This document shows positions 43,640 through 55,900 of a DNA stretch of 64,000 nt, in pieces (the first letter of the stretch is position 1; every line of letters begins with the position of its first letter). The stretch is from Gordius sp. MW1. Lineage: Eukaryota; Nematomorpha; Gordioida; Gordea; Gordiidae. The notes under the pieces are model-generated. The model worked only from the letters and a program-made list of their open reading frames with translations, made no database searches and had not been told where the DNA came from. The stretch is from contig OZ038528.1 in NCBI GenBank assembly GCA_964036665.1, forward strand, positions 2,486,501 to 2,550,500, written 5' to 3'. The position numbers and the translations under genes are program-made.

Positions 43640-45868
43640 TAGTGTTTCATTCTCGTCTCGGTCTCGATAGCAAAATCTCCTCTCGTTTCTGGGGTGATAA
43701 TGAGAGTCTCGTCTCGATCTAGAAAAATCTTGGTCCCGACCAGAATTCTCGACTTTTTGAAATTTTTTATAATAAATAAAAATTCTTCTAATTTATTGCA
43801 ATTTTTAATAAATAATAAATTTAAAAAAAAATCAAAATGGCAAACATTTTATTTTTTTGTAAATACACAAACTTGATAAAGACGTGCGACATGTCATTGA
43901 CAATATAAAGTCATGAACCAATTAATAAAAATAAAAATCCGATATAAAGTGCGAATTAAACAATGAACCCTAAATAAACTTGATTATAAAATTTTTTGAT
44001 TTTAGAATTTATACTATATGTATCAAATTTAGCGTATTTGTCAGCAGAAGTTTATACGTTTACCTATATTTCACTTGGTTAAAAAATTGGGCTAATCGAG
44101 CCCCTTTATTAACACGTCTAAAGCCTCATTAGACCCTTGTTTAATTAATTTAACTCAAACTTTTTTGTCCATTGATATTACCATCATCAATTATAGCCCA
44201 TAGAGATTATTGCATGTTTACTATAACGTTATAAATCACAAAGTGCGAGTGTTACATTTAATAATAAGTAAATTCGAATGCACCTGTCAACTGTTTATAA
44301 TGTGAAATGTAATGAATGAATAACAAACTGTGTTTTTAAGGTTCGACGATTTAAGAGGTCATCGAATACTGAAATTTAATTTTAAAAATAATCGTTTGGC
44401 AGGTACATATGTCGCTGGGTGCTTAAAAAATCTCAAGCCGCCTTAACTTAATTTGGATTATTATTCAAAATAACTAAGCACCAATTTAATATGTACCATA
44501 TCAGGACTTTTGAGAAATTGCAAAAGTTAAAAATGCTTTAGTAATATTTACTACATTATCAGAACTCAACTAATTCTAAGCCTAAATTTTGTAATATATT
44601 TTAACTATGGATTAATAATGTGTATGCACGGGACAAAACCATCCCCTCACTATCTAATCCCGCTCTTGATTATCATCGCCCTAATATAATTCATTATAGG
44701 TTTGTATTCCAGGTTTGAGATTCAGGTTAAGGTTTAAATGAGGCCGCGGTTGGTTTAATGGCTATTCCTTTTTAGGATAGGTCAGGATAACAGGTAAAGG
44801 GAAGTATTGACAATCGTTTTCAGATATCTATGAGGGTTGGGCTGAGATGAGATGAAAGGATTTTTATCTTTTTAGGATAGGGGCGAGGGGATTTTAGAAG
44901 CATGAGGAGGGTTTGGCTGAGAGAGATGAAAGGATTTTTATGACCATTCCTTTTTAGGATAGGTATGAGGGATTGTAGATGCAGGGGAAAAAGGTAACAA
45001 AAAGATAAAATATAGGCCATGACCTCTAAGGGGATCAAGGATCCCAAGGGTATAAAGAGCAAAATAAATCCCATTTATCAATAATATTATTTATACGCTA
45101 TTTTCCCCCACTTCGTCGTATTTATTCTAAACCCCGTAAACCCTTCCCGTTGAGTTGTACCTGCTTGTACCCAATAGCTTTACTAATTCCTACTTCAACT
45201 CGTTGAATACACCCCTTGAACCCTATATATTTTCAATAAAACCTCCAAAGCACTGTCCACCACCAAAAATACTTCTTAACTTATATTTATACCCTGATAC
45301 GTCAATGAAATTGAAATTGAATAAACTTTGTCGCCCGTGTTTATCGTCATTAGATAAATAACTCAAGGGCACAGTAACATTTATCTCATTCCCCATCCCC
45401 GGACCTAATAGTAGACACCCCAGAAGCCAATAGTCGATCACGCAAACCCAGCCATAAGACCCCTTCCTCATACCCGACTATAACCGATAACGCCTCGGAT
45501 ATAACAGTGTCTCCAAACATAACACATAAATGTTTTAGAATTATTATTAAATTAGTCACATATCCTAAGAGCAACTCTTATGTCAATGAACTGAAACTCC
45601 CAAAGTTTTAATTTTTTTCAAAAATATATAATATTGACTACATTTGGCTGTTTTTTAATATTAAATATATTCTAACCGTAACCATATTGATTTACATTTA
45701 ATACCTTGATGTGAATCATACTAAAATTTTATAATCATTAAAAAATTTAAGCCAATGTCGAATAAATCTCGTCTCGATCGCAAATTAGTTTCGATTTCTC
45801 GTCTCATCTCGTCTCGGTTTTTCGAGACGAGACAAGACCGAGATTTTTCTCTTTTTCTCGCATCACTA
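43640..45868. mobile_element. hAT-type element with CTCGTCTCG subterminal repeats, 2.2 kb
   Basis: TAGTGTTTCATTCTCGTCTC start and CTCGCATCACTA end. Target duplication CTGAATAA / CTGAAGAT (6/8). Outer parts are dense in TCTCGTCTCGG motifs. The same family as 46981-47695. The interior (~44740-45600) includes local duplications of CCTTTTTAGGATAGG-containing units. No transposase recognised. Confidence 0.75.
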
Positions 45869-46057
45869 CTGAAGATATAGTTTATATCAAGATTTAACAA
45901 TAAGAAATTTATATCTTATTCTTAATTATATACTACAAAGTTGAAATGCTAAAAGCATCGCACCCCCCCCCCCCCCCCTCAAGCAAATTTAAATATATGT
46001 AAAAATTAATCGGAATTGAAATTTAATTAATTTAAATTTTTTGAATCTACCTAACCG

Positions 46058-48238
46058 TAGTGATGTTATGCAGCGCGCCATTTTACAAACGAGCCTTAAT
46101 AAAAAAGAAAGAGACTAACAAGCTACACCCTTATGAAGGTCCATCGTAAGACGCGCTTGCCTAGTGTAAGGTCCCTTTTTTTACTAATTCCCTCCCCCAT
46201 GGTCCAAAATTGTAGAAAATAGAACCGCCACATGTGCCATTACATTAGTTATATTAACCATCACATTGATGAAACAAATGAGGCATGAGGGGGAGGGGGT
46301 ACTTTGTACTATTTACTTTTTTAACATAAAATAGCAACACTGTGAATAAATCAGTGACGTAAATGAGGGGGGGGGGACGGGAAATTCCTGAAAAGTTTTT
46401 TGATTAATAACTAAATTGCATGGGTTAAAATATTATAGTTTAGTTACATCAAAGACTTTAAGACACTTATAAAAACCTAGAAACATAAGAAGGATTTTTT
46501 GAAGGAGGGGGTTATAAAATTTTCATGGTTAAATTTTTTTGGAACTATTTTTTTGGATAAAAATGATTTTTTTACGGTAGCCTGCCCTACCCCTTAGCCA
46601 AGTGGGCCCAGCAGCGAGTCCGACTTGTTGGTTGTTTAGTTTTTATTTTTAATTACAAATAGAATGTAATAAAATTTTTGCCAGCTTCCCCCCCCCCCTC
46701 GAGAAATGTTTATTTGATTCTGTATTTTTATATTGCCTAACCTGTGGCATAAATATTTACAATTAATTTATCGGAAATGAAACAAGGATAATTTGGCGTT
46801 AAAAATAAAAGAGTTTAAAAAATAATTACCAAATCAGATCCGCACAATCTGCTGAGATAAAATTACATAACAACTCTAGTCCCAACAGATATCTGAAGTG
46901 TAATGTCCGGTCCCTTCTATTTTTTTGCAATAAAATGTTTGTTGTGCTTTTACTTGTTACAGATAAAAATTAGTCGAAAGTAGATGCGGGAAAACCGAGA
47001 AAAATCTACCGAGATGAGACGAGAATTTGAAAAATGGAGTCGAGATCGAGACGAGAATTTGATGTCGAGACGAGACGATACGAGATTTTTTGGCGAGATC
47101 TCGACTTTTTATTGATCGTTAGATTTTAGTAATTATTGTGTTTTTAATTTGCATGATTTAAATTTAAGGTATTAAGTGTAAATCAATATGTATTTAACAT
47201 ATTTGATATTAAAAAAAGTGTAGTAAATATTATATATTTTTGCAAAAAAATTAAAATTGGCAATTATTTACCTAAGTATGATATGATTTTATAATATATT
47301 TTACTAAATTTTAGGCTCAGAATGAGTTTTGATGGAATAATAAATATTACTAAAGCATATTTAATTTTCACAGTTACTCATCCTGCTTGATGCGGTAAAT
47401 GCTGCTTTTATTGTTGTTTTTACAACGTTTTAATATGTGCAACTAGCTATCAATTATGTAAATAATAAAATTATCATTAAAAGTCACTCGTACTTTGTAG
47501 TCCATAAAGCTTTAGTAAGCATGCAATATACTCTATGGGATATAATTGATGATGGTAATATCAATGGACTTAAACGTTTGCTTTAAATATGTTAAAGTCT
47601 ACTATAAAGCTTTAGCCAGGGTTCGAAACGAGATTTTCATAATCGCTCCCAAGACGAGATTTTGTTTTCGAGACCGAGACGAGATCGAAACACTAGTCGA
47701 AAGATAAAAATAATTTATAATATTTTTGGAGGGGCATAACAAAAACACCAAGCTTAGATACAATTTATTTGATATTGTAACCCTCCCTTCCCCTTCAACC
47801 CCCCCCCCCCCCCCCAAAAAAAAAAATTATACAATCCTGCGTACGCCCCTAACTTAATTGTTATAATAAAAGTAAAAGTTGAATGTCCTGATCAGCAAAG
47901 TCATAAATTTAATATTTGTTTACTTACACTTTATAGATAGGATAGCTTAGATTAACAAATCTGACGGCACTGCACGCACAACAACAGCACACATCGTGTT
48001 GATGATGATGACAATAACAACTAGCTAATAACACCCCCTTAGCATATATCTAATGGTCCATCGGGTCTCTATGAAAAAATAATAGACTTGCTAATGGTCG
48101 GTATTCAACACACCCACGCTGAATGTCTTCACCAGAAAAGGAGACTAACAGTGTGGGTGTAGCTCGTTTTGCATAAGACTACAATACCCCCTCAGCACAC
48201 CCTAGGCCGCGCTATCTAGCGCGCCCGTCACAACACTA
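46058..48238. mobile_element. Second copy of the 7488-9105 hAT, opposite orientation, with nested hAT
   Basis: TAGTGATGTTATGCAGCGCG start and GCGCGCCCGTCACAACACTA end; target duplication CCTAACCG / CCTAACCA (7/8). Shares long blocks with 7488-9105 (e.g. GCCACATGTGCCATTACATT, CATCGGGTCTCTATGAAAAA). Interrupted at 46981-47695. Confidence 0.9.
46981..47695. mobile_element. hAT-type element (CTCGTCTCG family) nested in another hAT
   Basis: TAGATGCGGG start, GATCGAAACACTA end, perfect 8-bp target duplication GTCGAAAG (46973-46980, 47696-47703). The ends carry GAGACGAGA arrays. Insertion into the older element gives relative ages. Confidence 0.9.
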
Positions 48239-49970
48239 CCTAACCAAACTTTTTAGAATTAACATGTTTTTAAGCATTATATTATTGAACTATCTATCGC
48301 AGTGAGATGTACGAATAAATAAATACCGATAACTGGGCTTTGTTCGATTAATTTATTCTAATTACTACCTTTAACATTGATCGTATTAAAATACCAATCA
48401 TTATTAAACACTCTAAAAAGGGCAAGAAATTTTGAAACAACTAGAAATTCTTACAAGATATGAATTATGCGTGAATTATTCAGGGACATAATTCTCCTGA
48501 AGAATACCTTAAAAATTAAGTAGATTAATTTACGAAATCAGTTATTTCTTTAAAGATTCATTGCAATTGTAAAATATTGAATAGACAGAGTGATTAAAAT
48601 TATTTGCATCCTTACCAATCTACGGAGGCCGAAAGGGGCGGCAATGTGATTAAAACTTTACATATACGATTACTAATTTATACAAATAATACCAATTGGA
48701 ACTTAATTTTATACCTTAAGTAACAAATTATACCATTAATAATTAAATATGAATAATTAATTACAACAATAAAAGGGGGTTTTACAATAGAAAGGATTTG
48801 CGAAGGGGAAAAGTATAATAATCGGGAAAATTACAATAATTGGGGAAAGTACAGTGATTGGGGAAAAGCACAATAATATTAATATTTGATTAGAGATTTT
48901 GTATTTATAGCCGTTAAATCTCCCCTGGGTGGTGGGCTTGATTGAACGATCGATGTTCTGGAAATCTTCAGACAGGGCTACGAGATCGAAAGCAGATGTT
49001 GCTAACGTAAAATAAAAATAAAAAGTAATTTAAAAAAGCGTCTAAGAAACTTAGCCACTTCCACGTATAGGTTAACCCGCAGTAAAAGTGCCTTTCTTTG
49101 ACTAATTCCTTTGTTTATTACAAGAATTGCAGAACGATTCTTTAACCCTTTTAAGTTATAAATAATAAAAAAGATCTTAGTATACCGTGCGATAATTAAA
49201 ACTTGGTATACACGTATACCACACTTTTTATATAAATTCTTACAGAATCATAATTCATCAACTATATTGATTTGGCATATAGAGGGTGTGAGAAGGAAAG
49301 GGTCTAAAAATATTTGTGTTTCGGTTATAAATGCCTTATTAATTATTGTTATTATCGAGATTTAATAAAGGCATTTTGTTAAATAAATGTTTTTGTAACT
49401 GATGTGGTTATGGTTATGTTCCAATCTATAAAATGATAACAATTTAATTTTAAAGGAAGTACTTATTCATGCGTATGCAATAGTTTATAGTTGTTATTGA
49501 CAAGTAATATGTTATTTTAATGTTCTGCTCATATTATTGTTAAATATACCTTATTACCCCTATTTTCTTACATTTTTTAAATAGAGTAATATATTAACTT
49601 CTACTTTATGATTTCTACCTAAATTTTGCAAGTCTACGATTGAATACCAAAATGTTTCTTGCATAAATTTAAAAATATATCTGTCTATAGGTTTTTATAT
49701 TATAGACTATCATCTTATCTGGATATTATTTATATAAGGTTTTTTTAATTGGTTATGCTACTTTTTCAATGAAGTTTATGGAGAAGAGCTTTTTAAACAT
49801 ACCTTGTGGTAATTTGTGAAATGAATAACCACCAGGTGATTTAAATTTAATTTTGGCATTGTAAAGGCCTTGATAGTTTTATTACTATTCTTATAGATGT
49901 TAATTCCTTAGGATGTTATTTTGACCTCGTATATACATGTTTACATTTCAATTTTATGCCTTTTATGTAA
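48239..49970. other. Spacer upstream of seipin
   Basis: No gene seen. 48770-48890 has short repeated GGGGAAA(A/G)TACAATAAT units. The seipin promoter should lie in the last several hundred bases, but no element can be named. Confidence 0.4.
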
Positions 49971-52900
49971 ATGGAGTTTATAACCTCTATTATTGTGTTA
50001 TATCATCAAGGAATTGAAATTATTAAATTATCTTTTCTCTACATTTGCTTTATTATATCGACGTTTACAATCATTTTATGGTTATCCATTTTTTCATATG
50101 GATGTTTCTATTATATATACATGCCAGTTGATTCTCATTCATATCCAATATACTGGCAATTCAAGTATTTAAAATATTTGTATGTCAAAAAATGTATGAC
50201 ATTGAATTTTTTATTGTAGAAACGCTTTCATTAGCAGTATAAGCTTAAGATGTTTATTAATTAATGTAATTTAATATTGAAAAAATGTAAAAAAATTTAC
50301 CCCGATAATAATCAATAATAATATACAAGCAGTTTGTAAATATTAAAAATTATCTTACCCTATATATAAATATGATTTAAATCATAACACCATTATTAAA
50401 TTTTACATATAAGCTTTTTAAAAAATATTGCCATCTTTTACATTTATCTTTCTGTTTAAAAAAGTGACGATAACATTATATACATCCTTTACCAAAATAA
50501 AAAATGATAATCTTTAACCAATTTATATAACAATTTAATGGGTATATTTGTAAAATAGCAAATCATAATAAATAGTTGCGTTGCGATAATAATTACATCG
50601 CCTCTTTAGCTCAGTGGCAGAGCACTGGTCTTGTAAACCAGGGGTCGGGAGTTCAATCCTCTCAGGAGGCAATTTTTTTTATATTATTTTTTTTCTTTAT
50701 TTAGTCAAGGCGAGGGAAAATATGCTTCGTACCCGAACGCTAATATTAGCTTAACCACAACGCTTATTTCATGGCAGAAAGTAAGTCGATTTTTTACATC
50801 AATTTAATATATTTTGTAGTTATTTTTAATAGTTTTCTAAGTTTTTATTAATATTTTATAAAATTTTAAAGATTTTTCATTTAATTTGGGGGGGGGGGTG
50901 TTGTGCCCCGGGGCAGACACCTTACAGTGGCCCCATATATAGGTGTGTGACTTGGAATTGATTTATTAAAATCACTTAAAACAAATAAACTATATTTTAT
51001 CGACTTTATTATGTCTGTCCATGGGCGTAGCCAGGGGTTGGCGAGGAGGGGCAGCTGCCACCCTCTAAATCTAAAAATTTCTGAATATTAAATATAATTA
51101 TGACTAAGATTTTGAAAAATGATTATTGTGCCCCTCCCTAAATCATTATTGCCCCCCTCTATATCCAATCCTGGCTATGTCCATGTATCTGCCCCTTATG
51201 ATTGATTCCAAAAAGTTAGAAAAGCTACAGGCGGGTTGACACATAAGTCGTTTATTCTATATGATGTTCTTTTAGGTACAAAGATGGGGCATTTCAACTA
51301 AAAGTCCAATTTTCAAGAAGGCTGTTAGTTCAATAATACAAATCGAGTTTTCGACCTTTTTTACATATGAGCATGGGCGTAGCCAGCATTGGAATTAGAG
51401 GAGGGGGGCAATAATGATTTATAAATGGGCAAAAGATCATTTTTTAAAATTTTTGCCATAATTTTAATAAATGTCAAAAAAAATTTGGATTTAGAAGTGG
51501 GCAGCCGCCCCTCCCAGCCCTCCCCTTGGCTACGCCCATGCCACCATAATTATTGCCACTACTACAGGAATTAAGATTATTGTTGTTATAATAATTATTG
51601 ACCGCTTAAGTCGAACCTTATCGAGCAATATTTATGCGAAAAATGGTTTCGACGCGATGTTATTAGAGAAACATGAAATGGCTGTTCAAAATATCGATTA
51701 GAAAAAGAGCAATGCTATAACGTATCCACGTAGCCAGGATTGGACATAGGGGGGGGCAATAATAAATTAGTGAGGGGCAAATTGATAATATTTAGTTTTA
51801 GCCATAATTATATGAAATTTTGGAGAATTGGAGGATTTAGAGGGGGGCAGTTGCCCCTGCCTGCCACCCCCTGGCTACGCCCATGCTTAATATTAAAAGA
51901 AAGAACGTAGCCAGGATTTAATTAGTATTGAGGGGCGGGGTTCAAAAGATGATTTTTAAAGGAAAAATTAACCATAAATTTTCTCGATATATGTAATTTG
52001 TCTAATCCACAAAACATATCTTTATTAAGTCAACTCTATTCGAAAGAAATATATTTCTCCTATAAGGTCCAAAGATCATTTTTTGTTCAAATTGTATACA
52101 TTTAATCTCTAGGTTTTAAAATAATGCCCGTCGCCAAATTTTGTTTAATATGGGCGCCGTTGGCAGCGGAATTGCTTTGAAATTGTTTTGGGATCCGTTT
52201 AAACATATTTAAAAAATTAAAATTATTGATTTTTTTATCTAATTTTTCTCCGACAACGAGGGGGGGGGGGTTAAATGGTATGTTAATCCCCTCTTTCTAA
52301 GATGCGGTTTTGGAGTTGTGACTTTTCATGGGCGTAACCAGCATTCCGATTAGAGGGGGGCAATGATGATTTAGGCAGGGGCAAAATTATCATTTTTTGA
52401 AATCTTAGCCATAACTTTAATAATTTTTGGATTTAGAAGGGGGCAGCCGCCCCCCCCCGGTCCTATGTGACTTACATGCCTAATGAAACTTGTCATTGTC
52501 TTTGAACGTAAAAGATATGTAATAAAGAGCTGGAAGTTTACCTTTTTACTGTGGAGTTTTCGCGTAAATTTTAATTATTTTAGGGTTTGGGTCAAAAAAA
52601 CATATGCGTGTATGCCGATTTGTTTACGTTTTTTCGTTTCAAATGTATAACTAAAGCTTGAGATTTTTAAAATATTTATTTTGACTCTGTCAATGCCTAA
52701 TTTGTCAAATTTTATTATTGTTTACTAATATCGCTTTATAACGGATATGTTTAATTTTTAACTTTCCAACAGGTCCTGGCACCAGATCAACAATATAGAA
52801 TTGTATTGGAGATGGAACTTCCCGACTCGCCCAACAATCGTGAGCTGGGCATGTTCATGTGCAACATCAAACTTATGACCACAAACAACGACATCCTAAC

Positions 52901-55900
52901 TACTTCTAGGCGTTTCGTTAGTTTAAAAAAACCATAAATTGCATAGCAATTAATATATAATACGCTTTGAAAGCCCGATATTTATCATATGCAAACTGAA
53001 TAATGTCGATCTTTGGTCTAACCATAGACTAGATAGACTGCTCGGTGCCCTATCAACTCGCCGAAAACAATCTCGCCGAAAAATAATGTCCCCCAGCTAA
53101 AAAAAGGTCCCCAAGCTTATTAACCCTAACCCATCAACCAATCACAAATTTGGGGACATTTTTTAGCTGGGGGACATTATTTTCGGCGAGATTGTTTTCG
53201 GCGAGTTGACGGGCCACCAGACTGCTCATGCCATATGTTCCATATGATGGTAAATTGTGTGTCAAATTTTCCTCCATTTTGAAGACAACAACTGGTGTAT
53301 TTCAACCACGGCATTTTGCCCTATAACAGTCAATTTACCTTCTTCATTAGTTTATAAATTTAAGTGAACGTCAATAAATTAATATTATACAGAATATAGT
53401 TGGCGCTACATTATTAAACAAATTTTCATCACAGTGTTTACATTTTTAATTTTTATTTATTGTGTAAATGATTTTGAATTTAGAATGCTGTTTTTGATAT
53501 CTACTTAATTCAATATTTTTTTTTACATCTTTTGAAGATTATTTAATTTACAAAAATTACTAATTTCTACATAATCACTACTTTAACATGTTAACATCAA
53601 AATGGTGGAAAAAGGGTACACATTTTGTGCGTTGATGAGCAGTCTATCTACTGGTCTGTTTTTCAAGTATTAAGCCTAGAGTTCGATTAAGAAAAACAGA
53701 CCAAAAGACCCAAGACTATAAAACCGCTTAGCGGTTCAACAATAAAAATCAACCGGCAAATTGTTTGCAAATTTTGGCTGAGTTTTTCGCGGTAAACACG
53801 TCTATATACTTTTAATTTTTTCCATTCAGATTTTTATCTATGTTTTATAAAGTATCATCAACAAAGGTTTGTTTTTGTAATGTTCCAATTTATAATTATA
53901 TTTGATGATCATTAAATTAACAAGGATTTAATGGATTCCTCTTCCCTCTTATTTTCAAATCAAATCTATTAAACATAAATTTTACCGATTAATTTGCAAG
54001 TTATTGACGTTTAAAAAACTCGAATTCGCTGTTTTTGGCAGTTTTGACAGCAAATATTTTAAAAACTTGACTTATTAGGAAATAATTAAAATATATTTGT
54101 GTTCACCGCGAAAACCTCTACCTAACAGTTTCCCGGTTTTTGCAAGTCCATTATTTGCTGACCAAAACAAAACCCAGCCGGTTTTACAACACTAAATGGA
54201 ATAAATTTTACATCCTTGAATGCCCATAAGTGCATTAAATAGTTATAAGTAAATTGAGATTTTAATATTATAACAAGCGTTTTTATTATTTTATAAAGGC
54301 CACGCTACAATATCAATCAGCCATAGTTCGGCTGATGAAAACGATTATTATGGCTCCTCTATTTCTCCTAGCTTTCAGGCAGGAAAAGCAAATGATGTCA
54401 ATTACACTTTTCGAAAAATTCGTTGATAACCGAGTAAATAATTACATTATAAAATCTGTCGATATCAATTTTTTTACTACCGCGTTTTTAAATGGAATGT
54501 GTGAAAAGTTTTTAATGTTGATCGATTTTTACGATAATAAAATTTTAACGGGGGGTTTAAGGTTACTTTTTAAACGGTATTAGCCAACTTCTTCAAGACA
54601 TTGTGTCGTTGGCATGTGTTTTAGTTTAATTACATGAATGCCAAGGGTATATTAACAAAAAAAAATTAATATTCTTTAATTTTTCATTCATTTCCATTGT
54701 TTTGGGGATGTAAAAGCGATTTTTAAGTCTGCTTTGTACATTTATATAGTTTTATTTTATTTTTCCAATTTAATGTTATTTTGGGGTTAGTTTGATCCGG
54801 CATCTTACGCTTGGGTAATGGTGGAAAGCGATCGAATCGAAATGTACACTTCATACCTCAAAATCCACGCCCAATATAGGGGCCTAAGGTATATGCAATT
54901 TTGGAATTTAATAGAAATGTTTACAAAATCCATTTTACTTAATTTTTTTAAAATAATAATTTCTAAAATTACTCATAATTTAGTTGAAAAAACTTATTGG
55001 TTGCTTTTAAGAAGTAATTTTAATACGATTTCTTGATATAAAGTTAAAAGAACCGATCTTTTCATCAATTATATGAGGTGGAATAAGAAAATCACTTTAT
55101 AAACTTAAGAAAACATTGAAATGAAATTTTCAAGGTAAATATAAATTATTTTTAAATTTATTTTTTTAAATATAGATACATAATGTTCCATTGGCCAACC
55201 CTGTCTGCCTTGTACGGAGTTTGCAGTAACGCAGCTTTTTTATCCCTGATTGCCATGCTCTCGTGGTACCAATACTTTTTGAGTAAAGGCCTGATACCTT
55301 CAGCAAATTCCATTAGAAGTGAATTTCTGAAGAGAAATGTTCAGCAGGCTAAAGATGAGTCTCAAAAATCTGCGAAACAAGCTATAAAGTTTCAGGAATT
55401 CAACGAAAACGTCCGAAAACGCCCGACGACAATAGGACAAGTGAATGCAATTAGTAAGCAGCCTGTAGCTAAAACAGGAAATCATGAGAAGCTTAAAGAG
55501 ATATACAGTGAGAAAGAAAATGGGAGTGATGTTATAGAAAATAGGGAAATTTTGGGAAAAGCGAATAATAGTTCAATACCCAGATTTAAAGTTGAAATGG
55601 TTCCTAAAGAAACTTACGCGTGGCAGAAAAAGAGTTTAGAAGTTCCGACCAGTTTCAAAAGTTTAGGTGCGATAGGATATTCGCAAGAGAATTTACATCC
55701 ACAAAGTGAGTTTTATTTTGATTGTGTTTACTAACTTTGAGTTAATTATTTTAGGGTTTATGCCGCCCTGTAAATCGAAAAATTTGTTGAAATTTATTAG
55801 AAAAATGGCTAAAATTTAAAGAAATGATCATTTTGCCCCTCCCTAAATCATTATTGCCCTCCCCTCTAATTTCAATGATGGCTACGCCCATGTTAGCAGG

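Noticed and set aside
55176..55734. Seipin last exon ending at the TAA at 55734
   Set aside because: The last codons lie after a strong GTGAGT donor, and a phase-matched exon at 57157-57383 gives a longer natural tail; kept only as a possible alternative.
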